Counted from the stretch's first letter, positions 7,755 to 15,095 are shown. The stretch: DNA of 28,073 nucleotides from JBDKLC01 sp964500215 (GCA_964500215.1 CAZCNA010000008.1:1-28073); one strand, 5' to 3'. Translations and numbers: made by a program. The notes: a model not told the origin generated them from the letters alone.

Positions 7755-8363
7755 ATGAAATTTATCCTTGGAACAAAACAGCAAATGACACAAGTCTTCG
7801 ATGAAGACGGTCGTGTTCATCCTGTAACTGTCCTCAAGACTGGTCCGATCACTGTCACACAGGTGAAGACCAAGGAGAAGGATGGATACGAAGCTATCCA
7901 AATCGGTTTTGGAGAACGAAAAGCAAAAAGAATCAACAAACCTCTCAAGGGTCACATCAAGGATCTCGGAAATTTCCAGTATCTCAAAGAAGTGAAAGGC
8001 GCGACTATGTCAGCAGCTCCAGCTATCGGCGAAAAAATTGATGCAACACTTGAAGCAGGTGACAAAGTTACAGTATCTGCAATATCAAAAGCGAAAGGTT
8101 TTCAGGGTGTAGTAAAGCGACATGGCTTTGCCGGTGGTCCACGATCACACGGTCAGAAACACTCAGAACGAGAACCAGGATCTATTGGTGCAGGTGGTAA
8201 CCAACGCGTATTCAAGGGTCGCCGAATGGCGGGCCGAATGGGCGGTGAACAAATAACAGTAAAGAATCTCATTGTCGTAGCATACGACAAAGAAAGTGGT
8301 GAGCTCTTCCTCCGAGGAGCTATTCCAGGTCGACGAGGTACTTTAGTAGAAGTACGAGGCTAA
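7755..8363 (+). CDS. rplC: 50S ribosomal protein L3
   Basis: 202 residues (E. coli 209). It starts MKFILGTKQQMTQVFDEDG, typical of L3. The long loop that reaches the peptidyl-transferase centre is seen as SHGQKHSEREPGSIG (131-145) and VFKGRRMAGRMG (152-163). The N-Q pair at 149-150 matches the position that is methylated in E. coli L3. L3 is one of the two proteins that start 50S assembly. It is separated from rplD by 10 nt. Confidence 0.97.
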   Translation: MKFILGTKQQMTQVFDEDGRVHPVTVLKTGPITVTQVKTKEKDGYEAIQIGFGERKAKRINKPLKGHIKDLGNFQYLKEVKGATMSAAPAIGEKIDATLEAGDKVTVSAISKAKGFQGVVKRHGFAGGPRSHGQKHSEREPGSIGAGGNQRVFKGRRMAGRMGGEQITVKNLIVVAYDKESGELFLRGAIPGRRGTLVEVRG

Positions 8364-8373
8364 TCCAACTTAT

Positions 8374-9126
8374 ATGGCAAAGACAACAAAAACTTCAGCT
8401 ACAAAAGCTGTAAAAGAACCAAAGGCAAAGAAAGCATCAGCGAAAGCTGGCGCTCTTGAAGCTCAGGTTGTAACTATGGATGGAAAGGCTGCTGGTACAG
8501 TGAATCTTCCTGAATCAGTATTCGGACTTCCTTGGAATGCAGACCTCGTTCATCAGGTGGTAACATCTATGCGAACAGACGCACGACAGCCTCTTGCTCA
8601 CACAAAGACACGAGGTGAAGTACGTGGAGGTGGAAAGAAGCCTTGGAAACAAAAAGGTACTGGACGAGCACGACATGGTTCAACACGATCACCTATTTGG
8701 GTAGGTGGAGGTGTTGCACACGGTCCTCGAAACGACAAAAACTTTGACCGAAAGGTAAACAAAAAGATGAAAGCGAAAGCTCTCTTCACTATCCTTTCTC
8801 GAAAAGCACGAGATGGAGAAATCCTCTTCGTAAAAGAATTCACGCTTGAAGCACCAAAAGCAAAGGTAGCGCGAGAAATGTTCTCAAAGCTCGGATCTGT
8901 AAAAGGATTTGAAAACATGAGTACACGACGAAACAATGCTGCTCTCATCGCGGTTGCTTCACTTGAACAGAATGTAAAGCGAGGCTTCAACAACTTCGGA
9001 AACCTCGAAGTGAGTGAAGTTCGAAACTTGAACCCGCTTTCACTTCTTCAGTACAAGTATCTTGTGATTTCTTCACCAGAAGAAAGCTTCAAAACGTTGA
9101 CAGCTAAGATGGATAAATCTAATTAA
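8374..9126 (+). CDS. rplD: 50S ribosomal protein L4
   Basis: 250 residues, against about 201 in E. coli. The core carries the L4 exit-tunnel loop TRGEVRGGGKKPWKQKGTGRARHGS. About 28 extra Ala/Lys/Thr-rich residues precede the core, and the C-terminal part is also longer than usual. L4 lines the nascent-chain tunnel near its constriction. In E. coli it also represses its own S10 operon through a leader RNA; no matching leader is evident here. It ends 6 nt before rplW. Confidence 0.95.
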   Translation: MAKTTKTSATKAVKEPKAKKASAKAGALEAQVVTMDGKAAGTVNLPESVFGLPWNADLVHQVVTSMRTDARQPLAHTKTRGEVRGGGKKPWKQKGTGRARHGSTRSPIWVGGGVAHGPRNDKNFDRKVNKKMKAKALFTILSRKARDGEILFVKEFTLEAPKAKVAREMFSKLGSVKGFENMSTRRNNAALIAVASLEQNVKRGFNNFGNLEVSEVRNLNPLSLLQYKYLVISSPEESFKTLTAKMDKSN

Positions 9127-9132
9127 ACTATT

Positions 9133-9429
9133 ATGACTAACATCTCAATCAAAAAGCATAGTAATGCTGTCATCAAGCGAGCTCGAATCACAGAAAAAGC
9201 AACTGTGTCAGCTGAAAACAACAAGTACGTATTTGAAGTGACTCCAGAGGCCACAAAAGCCTCTGTAGCAGCTGCAATCAAGCAGCTCTACAAAGTTACT
9301 CCAACTGCCGTAAATATCGTTCGATTGCCTGCGAAGCGGGTAGTAGTACGAGGTCGACCTGGAAAAAAGAGTGCAATCAAGAAGGCATATGTTTCCCTCA
9401 AAAAAGGAGACAAGATTGAACTCGCTTAA
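9133..9429 (+). CDS. rplW: 50S ribosomal protein L23
   Basis: 98 residues, the usual size. ITEKATVSAENNKYVFEVTPEATK and the basic loop AKRVVVRGRPGKKSAIKKAYV identify L23. It sits at the tunnel exit and serves as the docking point for trigger factor and SRP. The start is AAACTATTATG with no Shine-Dalgarno sequence. Confidence 0.95.
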   Translation: MTNISIKKHSNAVIKRARITEKATVSAENNKYVFEVTPEATKASVAAAIKQLYKVTPTAVNIVRLPAKRVVVRGRPGKKSAIKKAYVSLKKGDKIELA

Positions 9430-9443
9430 ATTCATCCACAACC

Positions 9444-10286
9444 ATGAAACGATATAATCCAACATCAAAATCAAGACGAAACATGGCGACTATCTCGTAT
9501 CGAGACGTTCTCACTACAGATAAGCCATTCAAGGGTCTTACAAAAGGTTTTAAGCGATCAGTCGGCCGAAACAACACCGGTAGAATTACAACTCGACACA
9601 AAGGAGCTGGTAACAAGCGTGTATATCGAGACATCGATTTTACATACACAAAGAAAGACATTCCAGCAAAGGTTGCGTCAGTTGAATACGATCCAAACCG
9701 AACAGGATTCATCTCACTCCTTACATACGCCGATGGTGAAAAGCGATATACGCTCTCATCAAAGTCTGTGAAAGTAGGTGATGTTATCCTCGCTGGCGAA
9801 AAAGCCGAAGTAAAGCCTGGAAACAAGCTCCCAATCGGAAATATCCCAGTAGGTACATTCGTATTTAACATCGAAATCCGACCTTTGGGTGGAGCAAAAC
9901 TCGTTCGATCTGCAGGTAGCTTCGCTGAAGTTATTGCGCACGACGAAGGGTATACTCAAATCAAGATGCCATCATCAGAAGTCCGAAAGGTTCTCGATGG
10001 GGCATGGGCAACTGTAGGTGAAGTATCAAACGATGAAAATCGACTTCAGAACTACGGTAAAGCTGGCCGAAGCCGATGGAAGGGAATCCGACCAACAGTT
10101 CGAGGTACAGCCATGAACCCAGTAGACCACCCACACGGAGGAGGTGAAGGACGACAGGGCCGAGGACGACGACGAGCTATTTCTGTATACGGAAAGCCAA
10201 CAGGAAAGGGGCAGAAGTCACGAAAGCCAAAGAAGTACTCTTCACGCCTTATTGTCTCTCGACGAAAGGTAGGAAAGAAGCGATAG
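9444..10286 (+). CDS. rplB: 50S ribosomal protein L2
   Basis: 280 residues (E. coli 273). It begins MKRYNPTSKSRRN and carries the signature MNPVDHPHGGGEG at 224-236, with H229 at the position needed for peptidyl-transferase support in E. coli L2. The C-terminal KPTGKGQKSRKPKKYSSRL tail is typical. L2 bridges the subunits and binds 23S domain IV. This is the last gene before a 380-nt break; rpsS, its normal neighbour, starts a new transcription unit. Confidence 0.97.
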   Translation: MKRYNPTSKSRRNMATISYRDVLTTDKPFKGLTKGFKRSVGRNNTGRITTRHKGAGNKRVYRDIDFTYTKKDIPAKVASVEYDPNRTGFISLLTYADGEKRYTLSSKSVKVGDVILAGEKAEVKPGNKLPIGNIPVGTFVFNIEIRPLGGAKLVRSAGSFAEVIAHDEGYTQIKMPSSEVRKVLDGAWATVGEVSNDENRLQNYGKAGRSRWKGIRPTVRGTAMNPVDHPHGGGEGRQGRGRRRAISVYGKPTGKGQKSRKPKKYSSRLIVSRRKVGKKR

Positions 10287-10293
10287 TATTCAA

Positions 10294-10380
10294 TTCACTC
10301 TTTGCTCCTACGCGTTCTGGCCTGCTGGCCAGCCGCTCTGCTCGGCCTGTCGGCTTGCGCAAGAGTCGCTACAGAGTGAA
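10294..10380 (+). other. GC-rich multi-hairpin element after rplB
   Basis: TTCACTCT (10294-10301) pairs with AGAGTGAA (10373-10380). Inside are CTGGCC (10317-10322), loop TGCT, GGCCAG (10327-10332) and the palindrome CTTGCGCAAG near 10354-10363. The interior is clearly richer in G+C than the surrounding DNA. It may be the folded 3' end of the rplB mRNA, a small RNA or a REP-like element. Confidence 0.45.
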
Positions 10381-10397
10381 ATACATACATTCGAGAC

Positions 10398-10431
10398 AAA
10401 TACCCCTGAGCTTTATAGCTCAGGGGTATTT
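10398..10431 (+). terminator. Long perfect hairpin, probable terminator of the rpsJ-rplB unit
   Basis: AAATACCCCTGAGCT (10398-10412), loop TTAT, AGCTCAGGGGTATTT (10417-10431): 15 bp with no mismatch. The 3' T-run is only three bases, but the complementary arm supplies A/T at the base, so it may act on both strands. Confidence 0.65.
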
Positions 10432-10520
10432 GCGTAATACCTGCCACTAGTAAAAAATTCACTAAATGTATTAGTTTTATATTCGATTTAGGCTCTCTTT
10501 TTTGTATAAAAGGGATGCGC

Positions 10521-10546
10521 ATTTTAGGAGATTTTAGAGCTAAAAT
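10521..10546. promoter_or_regulatory. Spaced ATTTTA repeats upstream of the rpsS promoter
   Basis: ATTTTAGGAG (10521-10530) and ATTTTAGAGC (10531-10540) are tandem 10-bp units, one helical turn apart, followed by the inverse TAAAAT (10541-10546). They end 41 bp before the -35 box, a position suited to an UP-like element or activator site. Function is inferred from placement only. Confidence 0.35.
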
Positions 10547-10587
10547 GGGCTGTAAAATCAATAAAGTGACATTTTGAACGATACTAT

Positions 10588-10615
10588 TTGACATCGTCAC
10601 AGAATTTGATACTAT
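10588..10615 (+). promoter_or_regulatory. Strong promoter for the rpsS-rplE unit
   Basis: TTGACA (10588-10593, perfect -35), 16-nt spacer ending TGA, TACTAT (10610-10615). Predicted start is about 10622. Confidence 0.85.
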
Positions 10616-10623
10616 AGCTCCAC

Positions 10624-10643
10624 AAGCTCCATGTGAGCTTTTT
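10624..10643 (+). promoter_or_regulatory. Start-site hairpin with T-run in the rpsS leader
   Basis: AAGCTC (10624-10629), loop CATGT, GAGCTT (10635-10640), T-run to 10643. It begins within about 2-3 nt of the predicted transcription start and ends 23 nt before the rpsS ATG. It resembles a very short terminator and recurs with the same AGCTC/GAGCT arms upstream of rpsN. Confidence 0.5.
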
Positions 10644-10666
10644 GTTTACGCAGCTTAATATTTTCG

Positions 10667-11008
10667 ATGACACGATCACTCAAAAAAGGCCCATACGTTG
10701 AAGAAAGACTCTTGAAAAAGATTGAGGGAAAAAACCCTCGAGAAACAGGGGTTATTAAGACATGGGCACGAAGAAGTCAGATTTCACCAGAAATGGTTGG
10801 ATTTATCTTTGGTGTACACAATGGCAAGAACCACATTGAGGTTCTTGTTAATGAAGAAATGGTAGGTCACCGACTTGGTGAATTCTCTCCAACACGAAAG
10901 TTTAACCGACACGGAGGAAAGATGCAGAAGGAACTCGATCAGGCAAAGAAAGATGCAGAAATTTCTGCTGCAAAGGCTGCTAAGGCGACAACTACAGACA
11001 AAAAATAA
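10667..11008 (+). CDS. rpsS: 30S ribosomal protein S19
   Basis: 113 residues. MTRSLKKGPYVEERLLKKI and HNGKNHIEVLVNEEMVGHRLGEFSPTRKFNRHGG are diagnostic of S19, which pairs with S13 in the 30S head. The E. coli protein has 92 residues; here about 20 Lys/Ala/Thr residues (ISAAKAAKATTTDKK) extend the C-terminus. It opens the second half of the S10 cluster from its own promoter. Confidence 0.97.
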   Translation: MTRSLKKGPYVEERLLKKIEGKNPRETGVIKTWARRSQISPEMVGFIFGVHNGKNHIEVLVNEEMVGHRLGEFSPTRKFNRHGGKMQKELDQAKKDAEISAAKAAKATTTDKK

Positions 11009-11015
11009 TCTCACC

Positions 11016-11021
11016 TATAAT
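11016..11021 (+). promoter_or_regulatory. Internal -10-like TATAAT before rplV
   Basis: A perfect TATAAT ends 8 nt before the rplV ATG at 11030, the same spacing as the probable leaderless genes of the window. It could give an internal leaderless transcript inside the operon, or be chance AT-richness. Confidence 0.35.
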
Positions 11022-11029
11022 TTACTATA

Positions 11030-11431
11030 ATGAAAGCCGCACTTAATAATTACCGACAATCACCACGAAAAGTTGCTCTTGTAGCAGGTCTTATTCGAGG
11101 TAAAACAGCGGCTGAAGCTCTCAAGGCCCTTTATTTCACTACAAAGCGAGCAAAGGATCCTGTAACAAAGCTTCTTGAAAGTGCGATTTCAAACGCTCGA
11201 AACGCAGGTATTTCTGATCCAGAATCACTTATCATCAAGGAGATTCAGGTAAACAAGGGAGTAACACTAAAGCGAATCATGCCGCGAGCTCGAGGATCAG
11301 CTTCTCGAATCAACAAGCGATCATGCCACGTAACTATCATCCTCGATGAAGTTATTCCTGCCGCTTCAGAAAAGAAGGCTACAATTAAGTCGAAAAAAAC
11401 TACTAAAACTAAATCACCAGCTAGCAAATAG
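11030..11431 (+). CDS. rplV: 50S ribosomal protein L22
   Basis: 133 residues. SPRKVALVAGLIRGKTAAEAL, LLESAISNARNAG and the tunnel-hairpin segment LKRIMPRARGSASRINKRSCHVTIIL identify L22. Compared with E. coli (110 residues) it lacks a few N-terminal residues and gains a Lys/Thr/Ser-rich tail of about 25 residues. L22 and L4 form the tunnel constriction. Its neighbours rpsS and rpsC are in canonical order. Confidence 0.96.
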   Translation: MKAALNNYRQSPRKVALVAGLIRGKTAAEALKALYFTTKRAKDPVTKLLESAISNARNAGISDPESLIIKEIQVNKGVTLKRIMPRARGSASRINKRSCHVTIILDEVIPAASEKKATIKSKKTTKTKSPASK

Positions 11432-11445
11432 TCACTCGAAAATAT

Positions 11446-12171
11446 ATGACACACCAAGTTCACCCATACTCACATAGACTAGGCATCATCAAAGATTGGA
11501 AATCTCGATGGTTTTCTATGCACGGAAAATTCCGACAGAACTTGAAGAATGACATCTTGCTTCGAGAATGGCTCGAAGAAAAAATGCGAGGTCAGTATGT
11601 TGCTGATATCGAAATGGAACGAAACGAAAAAATTCTTCGAATCATCATCAAGACATCTCGACCAGGTATGGTGATTGGTCGAAATGGTGAAGGAGCAGTA
11701 AAGCTCAAGAATGATATTGCTGCGTTTCTCGCAAAGATAAACCGAGACACTATGACTCAGTTTAGTCACAAAGTTGGACAGGATGTCGAAGCTCTCAAAG
11801 CAAAGACAGCTGAACTCAAAACAGAAATCAAGGTAGACATCGAAGAAGTGAAGTCTCCAGAATCAAGTTCTGCAATTGTTGCACACATGATTGCTGAAGG
11901 CCTCGAAAAGCGAATGCCTTTCCGACGAGTGATGAAGCAGATGATTGATAAAGTTATGGCTAACCGAGACGTGAAGGGAGTACGAATCTTCCTTTCAGGT
12001 CGACTTGGTGGAGCTGAAATGGCACGACGTGAGGAACTCAAGAAGGGTCGAATTCCTCTCCAGACCTTTAGAGCAGATATTGATTTTGTTCGATACAAGG
12101 CACATCTTCCATACGGAGATATCGGTATAAAGGTTTGGATCTACAAAGGTGATATCTTTGCTAAAAAATAG
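11446..12171 (+). CDS. rpsC: 30S ribosomal protein S3
   Basis: 241 residues (E. coli 233). It starts MTHQVHPYSHRLGIIKDWKSRWF. The KH domain carries its GxxG loop as GRNG (78-81). The C-terminal domain has GVRIFLSGRLGGAEMARRE and DIDFVRYKAHLPYGDIGIKVWIYKG. Between residues about 95 and 126 there is a Lys/Glu-rich stretch (FSHKVGQDVEALKAKTAELK) that looks like an insertion in the KH domain. S3 lines the mRNA entry channel and contributes helicase activity. Confidence 0.97.
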   Translation: MTHQVHPYSHRLGIIKDWKSRWFSMHGKFRQNLKNDILLREWLEEKMRGQYVADIEMERNEKILRIIIKTSRPGMVIGRNGEGAVKLKNDIAAFLAKINRDTMTQFSHKVGQDVEALKAKTAELKTEIKVDIEEVKSPESSSAIVAHMIAEGLEKRMPFRRVMKQMIDKVMANRDVKGVRIFLSGRLGGAEMARREELKKGRIPLQTFRADIDFVRYKAHLPYGDIGIKVWIYKGDIFAKK

Positions 12172-12196
12172 CAAAGCGTATATTAATTGAACTATC

Positions 12197-12622
12197 ATGT
12201 TATTCCCAAAGAAAGTAAAACATCGAAAATGGCAGACAAAGCGAATCAATCCAAAGCGGATTGGTGCTGAAACTCGTGGAATCAGTCTTGATTTCGGATC
12301 ATACGGTATCAAGGCACAGACAGCTGCTCGAATCACTTCAAACCAGATTGAATCTGCTCGAAAAGTTATCTCTCGAGAAATTGGTAAAACAGGCCGAATC
12401 TGGATTCGAATTTTCCCTGACAGACCTGTGACACAGAAAGCTCCAGAACTTCCGATGGGTAAGGGTAAGGGTGACCCAGATCATTTCTGTGCTGAAGTAA
12501 AGCCAGGACGAATCATTTTTGAAGTGGACGGCGTTACAGAAGTAATCGCTCGAGAAGCACTTCGAAAGGCTGGTACAAAACTTCCTGTAAAAACTAAAGT
12601 TGTAACACGACAAGAAGCGTAA
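12197..12622 (+). CDS. rplP: 50S ribosomal protein L16
   Basis: 141 residues, near normal (136). MLFPKKVKHRKWQ, the RGISLDFGSYGIKA segment, RIWIRIFPDRPVTQKAPELPMGKGKGDPDHF and GRIIFEVDGV are standard L16. It helps position tRNA in the A site. The start is AACTATCATG with no Shine-Dalgarno sequence. Confidence 0.97.
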   Translation: MLFPKKVKHRKWQTKRINPKRIGAETRGISLDFGSYGIKAQTAARITSNQIESARKVISREIGKTGRIWIRIFPDRPVTQKAPELPMGKGKGDPDHFCAEVKPGRIIFEVDGVTEVIAREALRKAGTKLPVKTKVVTRQEA

Positions 12623-12632
12623 TATTAAATAT

Positions 12633-12842
12633 ATGTCTGAATTCAAAGGTAAAACAAAAAAAGATTTGATTAAACTCCTCGAAGAAAAGCGAGACGCTCT
12701 TCAAAATTTCCGATTCAATATCTCAGGCGCACGAACAAAGAACGTAAAAGAAGGGAAGACAGTCCGAAAGGAGATCGCTCAGATTCAGACAGAGCTTACT
12801 TCAATCATCAAGGCTGAAGCCGCTCAGGTTACAAACGCATAA
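12633..12842 (+). CDS. rpmC: 50S ribosomal protein L29
   Basis: 69 residues. KTKKDLIKLLEEKRDALQNFRFNISGARTKNVKEGKTVRKEIAQIQTEL is the two-helix L29 fold, which sits at the tunnel exit beside L23. Position between rplP and rpsQ is canonical. The start is TAAATATATG with no Shine-Dalgarno sequence. Confidence 0.93.
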   Translation: MSEFKGKTKKDLIKLLEEKRDALQNFRFNISGARTKNVKEGKTVRKEIAQIQTELTSIIKAEAAQVTNA

Positions 12843-12860
12843 ATTTATTAAAAACACGTT

Positions 12861-13118
12861 ATGAAAACAGAAACAACAACAACTGCAAACACAAAGAAAC
12901 GAGTACTCGGAGGAGTTGTCGTTTCTGACAAGATGAAAGATACTGTTGTAGTATTGGTTGAACGATATGTAAAGCTTCCAAAGTACAACAAGTATGTAAC
13001 TCGAACAAAGCGATACAAGGCTCACGATGCCGGCAACACAAAGAAAATCGGAGACAAAGTACAGATTGAAGAGTGTCGACCAATCTCAAAAGATAAACGA
13101 TTCACAGTCGTAAAGTAA
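12861..13118 (+). CDS. rpsQ: 30S ribosomal protein S17
   Basis: 85 residues (E. coli 84). RVLGGVVVSDKMKDTVVVLVERYVKLPKYNKYV and the RPISKDKRFTVV end are typical of S17, an OB-fold protein of the 30S body. The first 12 residues are a Thr-rich extension. Position in the operon is canonical. Confidence 0.95.
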   Translation: MKTETTTTANTKKRVLGGVVVSDKMKDTVVVLVERYVKLPKYNKYVTRTKRYKAHDAGNTKKIGDKVQIEECRPISKDKRFTVVK

Positions 13119-13137
13119 TTTCCATAATTTCACCACC

Positions 13138-13509
13138 ATGCTTCAACCACAATCATTAGTTTCAATAGCAGATAACTCAGGTGCCACAGTAGGCCGAATC
13201 TTCAAGGTGCTTGGAAGTGCTAAGAAACGATACGCTCAGATTGGCGATGTTGTTGTATTCTCAGTACAGAAAGCTCAGCCTCGAAAAAGTGTAAAGAAGA
13301 AAGACGTTCTTCAGGGCGTAGTCGTACGACAGAAGAAAGCGTTCCGACGAAAGGACGGTTCATACGTTCGATTCGATGAAAACGCAGTTGTTGTACTCGA
13401 AAAGGGTAAGCAAGAACCACTTGCAGGTCGAATCTTCGGTCCAATTCCACGAGAACTTTCAGAACTCGGTTATCAGACAATTGCCTCACGAGCACCAGAA
13501 ATCGTGTAA
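13138..13509 (+). CDS. rplN: 50S ribosomal protein L14
   Basis: 123 residues, exactly the E. coli length. MLQPQSLVSIADNSGATVGRI, KKKDVLQGVVVRQKK, DGSYVRFDENAVVVL and GRIFGPIPREL identify L14. It forms an intersubunit bridge and is the binding site of the silencing factor RsfS. The start codon follows CACC with no Shine-Dalgarno sequence. Confidence 0.97.
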   Translation: MLQPQSLVSIADNSGATVGRIFKVLGSAKKRYAQIGDVVVFSVQKAQPRKSVKKKDVLQGVVVRQKKAFRRKDGSYVRFDENAVVVLEKGKQEPLAGRIFGPIPRELSELGYQTIASRAPEIV

Positions 13510-13517
13510 TACATACG

Positions 13518-13537
13518 GGTGAGAGACACCTCTTACC
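13518..13537 (+). other. Intercistronic hairpin between rplN and rplX
   Basis: GGTGAGAG (13518-13525), loop ACAC, CTCTTACC (13530-13537), 8 bp with one G-T pair and no T-run. It lies 13 nt before the rplX ATG, similar in placement to the rpsJ-rplC hairpin. A control of rplX translation or a cleavage site is possible. Confidence 0.4.
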
Positions 13538-13550
13538 TAATATAAAATAT

Positions 13551-13850
13551 ATGAAAATCAAGAAAGGAGACAATGTAATAATCGTAGCAGGAAAGGACAA
13601 GGGAAAGACTGGAAAGGTTCTTATCGCTATGCCAAAAGAGGACAAAGTTCTCGTTGAAGGTCTTAACCTCAAGAAGCGACACCAGCGAGCTCGAACACAG
13701 GGAGCAAAAGGCTCTATTGTAGACGTTGCATCACCAGTTCACGTCTCAAACGTAATGGTTGTTGCTGACGGAAAGCGAGCTCGAGTAGGAAAGAAGCTTA
13801 TCGGTGAAAAATACGTCCGAATAAACCGAAAGACTGGAAAGACAATATAA
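13551..13850 (+). CDS. rplX: 50S ribosomal protein L24
   Basis: 99 residues (E. coli 104). MKIKKGDNVIIVAGKDKGKTGKVL is the KOW motif, followed by VLVEGLNLKKRHQRA and GSIVDVASPVHVSNVMVV. L24 is an early 50S assembly protein. The start AAAATATATG lacks a Shine-Dalgarno sequence. The spacer before it (41 nt) is longer than most in this operon. Confidence 0.96.
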   Translation: MKIKKGDNVIIVAGKDKGKTGKVLIAMPKEDKVLVEGLNLKKRHQRARTQGAKGSIVDVASPVHVSNVMVVADGKRARVGKKLIGEKYVRINRKTGKTI

Positions 13851-13869
13851 CTTTAATTACGTAACTATT

Positions 13870-14418
13870 ATGAAACACCACACAGTAAAAGAAAAAGCAG
13901 CTGGAGTTCATGGATCTCTCAAAGATTCATTCGGCTACAAAAACGTAATGCAATCTCCAAAGATTCTTAAAGTCGTCCTTTCATCTACAACAGGTTCTAT
14001 CAAGGATCCAAAGAAGAAAGACCTCATCGGTGACCGACTCGGAAAGATCGCTGGTCAGAAGGCTACTCCTACTGCAGCAAAGAAGTCTGTTGCCTCATTC
14101 AAAGTGCGACAGGGCGATCCTGTAGGATGGCAGGTTACTCTTCGAGGGGAGAGAATGTGGAGTTTCCTCGAAAAGCTTATAAACGTTGCTCTTCCACGAA
14201 CACGAGACTTCCGAGGTATTGATACAAAATCAATAGATGCCCTCGGAAACTACACACTCGGTGTAAAGGAGCACACAGTATTCCCTGAAACAGCAGACGA
14301 AGAAATCAAAGACGTGTTTGGATTCGCAATAAACATTGTGACTTCAACAAAAAACAAAGAAGAAACAAAGGCTCTCCTCGAGCATTTGGGCTTCTTGTTC
14401 AAGAAGAAAGAACAATAA
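13870..14418 (+). CDS. rplE: 50S ribosomal protein L5
   Basis: 182 residues (E. coli 179). FGYKNVMQSPKILKVVLSS, GQKATPTAAKKSVASFKVRQGDPVGWQVTLRGERMWSFLEKLINVALPRTRDFRGI and EIKDVFGFAINIVTSTKNKEEAK-like C-terminal sequence identify L5, which binds 5S rRNA and contacts P-site tRNA. It closes the rpsS unit; 98 nt containing a fresh promoter separate it from rpsN. Confidence 0.97.
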   Translation: MKHHTVKEKAAGVHGSLKDSFGYKNVMQSPKILKVVLSSTTGSIKDPKKKDLIGDRLGKIAGQKATPTAAKKSVASFKVRQGDPVGWQVTLRGERMWSFLEKLINVALPRTRDFRGIDTKSIDALGNYTLGVKEHTVFPETADEEIKDVFGFAINIVTSTKNKEETKALLEHLGFLFKKKEQ

Positions 14419-14450
14419 TAACAATAAAACGAACATTTAACCGGCAAAAT

Positions 14451-14479
14451 TTGACTTTGAGCATCAAAATTGATAGCAT
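14451..14479 (+). promoter_or_regulatory. Promoter for the rpsN-secY unit, with overlapping inverted repeat
   Basis: TTGACT (14451-14456), 17-nt spacer ending TGA, TAGCAT (14474-14479). GAGCAT (14459-14464) and ATGCTC (14478-14483) form an inverted repeat across spacer and -10, placed like an operator. Predicted start is about 14486. Confidence 0.7.
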
Positions 14480-14485
14480 GCTCAC

Positions 14486-14507
14486 AGCTCATCTAGAGCT
14501 ATTTTTT
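14486..14507 (+). promoter_or_regulatory. Start-site hairpin with T-run in the rpsN leader
   Basis: AGCTC (14486-14490), loop ATCTA, GAGCT (14496-14500), then ATTTTTT. The arms are identical to those of the rpsS leader hairpin, and the element again begins at the predicted transcription start. The rpsN ATG is at 14517. Confidence 0.5.
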
Positions 14508-14516
14508 ATCTAAAAC

Positions 14517-14702
14517 ATGGCAAAAACATCAGTAATTGCACGAGCATTAAAGAAACCAAAATTCCAAAGTCGAGTAGTTCGACGATGTTTTCGCTGCGGT
14601 CGAAAAAGAGGGTACATGCGAGACTTTGACATGTGCCGAATCTGCTTCCGAGAAGCTGCGAACGAGGGCCGAATTCCAGGTATTAAGAAATCATCATGGT
14701 AG
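14517..14702 (+). CDS. rpsN: 30S ribosomal protein S14, zinc-binding type
   Basis: 61 residues, the short type-Z form. The zinc ribbon cysteines are C24, C27, C40 and C43 (RCFRCGR and DMCRICF), so this is the zinc-dependent paralogue, not the long zinc-free form. The end GRIPGIKKSSW is typical. S14 is a late 30S head protein. Nine of its eleven arginine codons are CGA. Its last 7 bases overlap the start of rpsH, implying coupled translation. Confidence 0.97.
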   Translation: MAKTSVIARALKKPKFQSRVVRRCFRCGRKRGYMRDFDMCRICFREAANEGRIPGIKKSSW

Positions 14703-15088
14703 ACATCATTGCAGAACTCATAATCAAGCTAAAGAATGCGAATATTGCTGGCAAAGCAGTAGTATCATTCCCTTACTCAAAGATGCGAGAAGCTATTCTC
14801 GAAACTCTCAAGAAAGAAGGCTTCATTAAATCAGTTTCAAAAAAAGGTAAAAACGTAGCTAAGACACTTGAAGTAGAACTCGTATACGAAGAAGGCAACG
14901 CTCCAAAGATTCAGGGCGTACAGCAGATTTCAAAATATTCACGACGAGTGTACACAAAGGCAAGTGAAATCAAGCCTGTTCGAAACACTTTCGGAGCACT
15001 TATCCTTACAACACCAAAAGGTATTTTGTCAGACAAAGACGCTCGAAAGGAACGAGTAGGAGGTGAAGCCCTCTTTAAAATTTGGTAA
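14696..15088 (+). CDS. rpsH: 30S ribosomal protein S8
   Basis: 130 residues, the E. coli length. DIIAELIIKLKNA at the start, FPYSKMREAILETLKKEGFI, and the C-terminal LILTTPKGILSDKDARKERVGGEALFKIW identify S8, a core 16S-binding protein. The ATG overlaps the rpsN stop region by 7 nt. In E. coli S8 represses the spc operon by binding mRNA near rplE; such a site was not sought in structure here. Confidence 0.96.
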   Translation: MVDIIAELIIKLKNANIAGKAVVSFPYSKMREAILETLKKEGFIKSVSKKGKNVAKTLEVELVYEEGNAPKIQGVQQISKYSRRVYTKASEIKPVRNTFGALILTTPKGILSDKDARKERVGGEALFKIW

Positions 15089-15095
15089 TTCCAAA

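Larger units (their letters stand above)
10287..10666 (+). other. 380-nt gene-free gap between rplB and rpsS
   Basis: No convincing gene lies here. It holds a GC-rich folded element (10294-10380), a strong 15-bp hairpin (10398-10431), an AT-rich stretch with spaced ATTTTA units (10521-10546), a promoter (10588-10615) and a leader hairpin (10624-10643). Within the last part GATACTAT occurs twice (10580-10587 and 10608-10615). Confidence 0.7.

Noticed and set aside
10295..10600. 101-residue minus-strand ORF in the rplB-rpsS gap
   Set aside because: It runs through the folded GC-rich element and the 15-bp hairpin and resembles no known protein.
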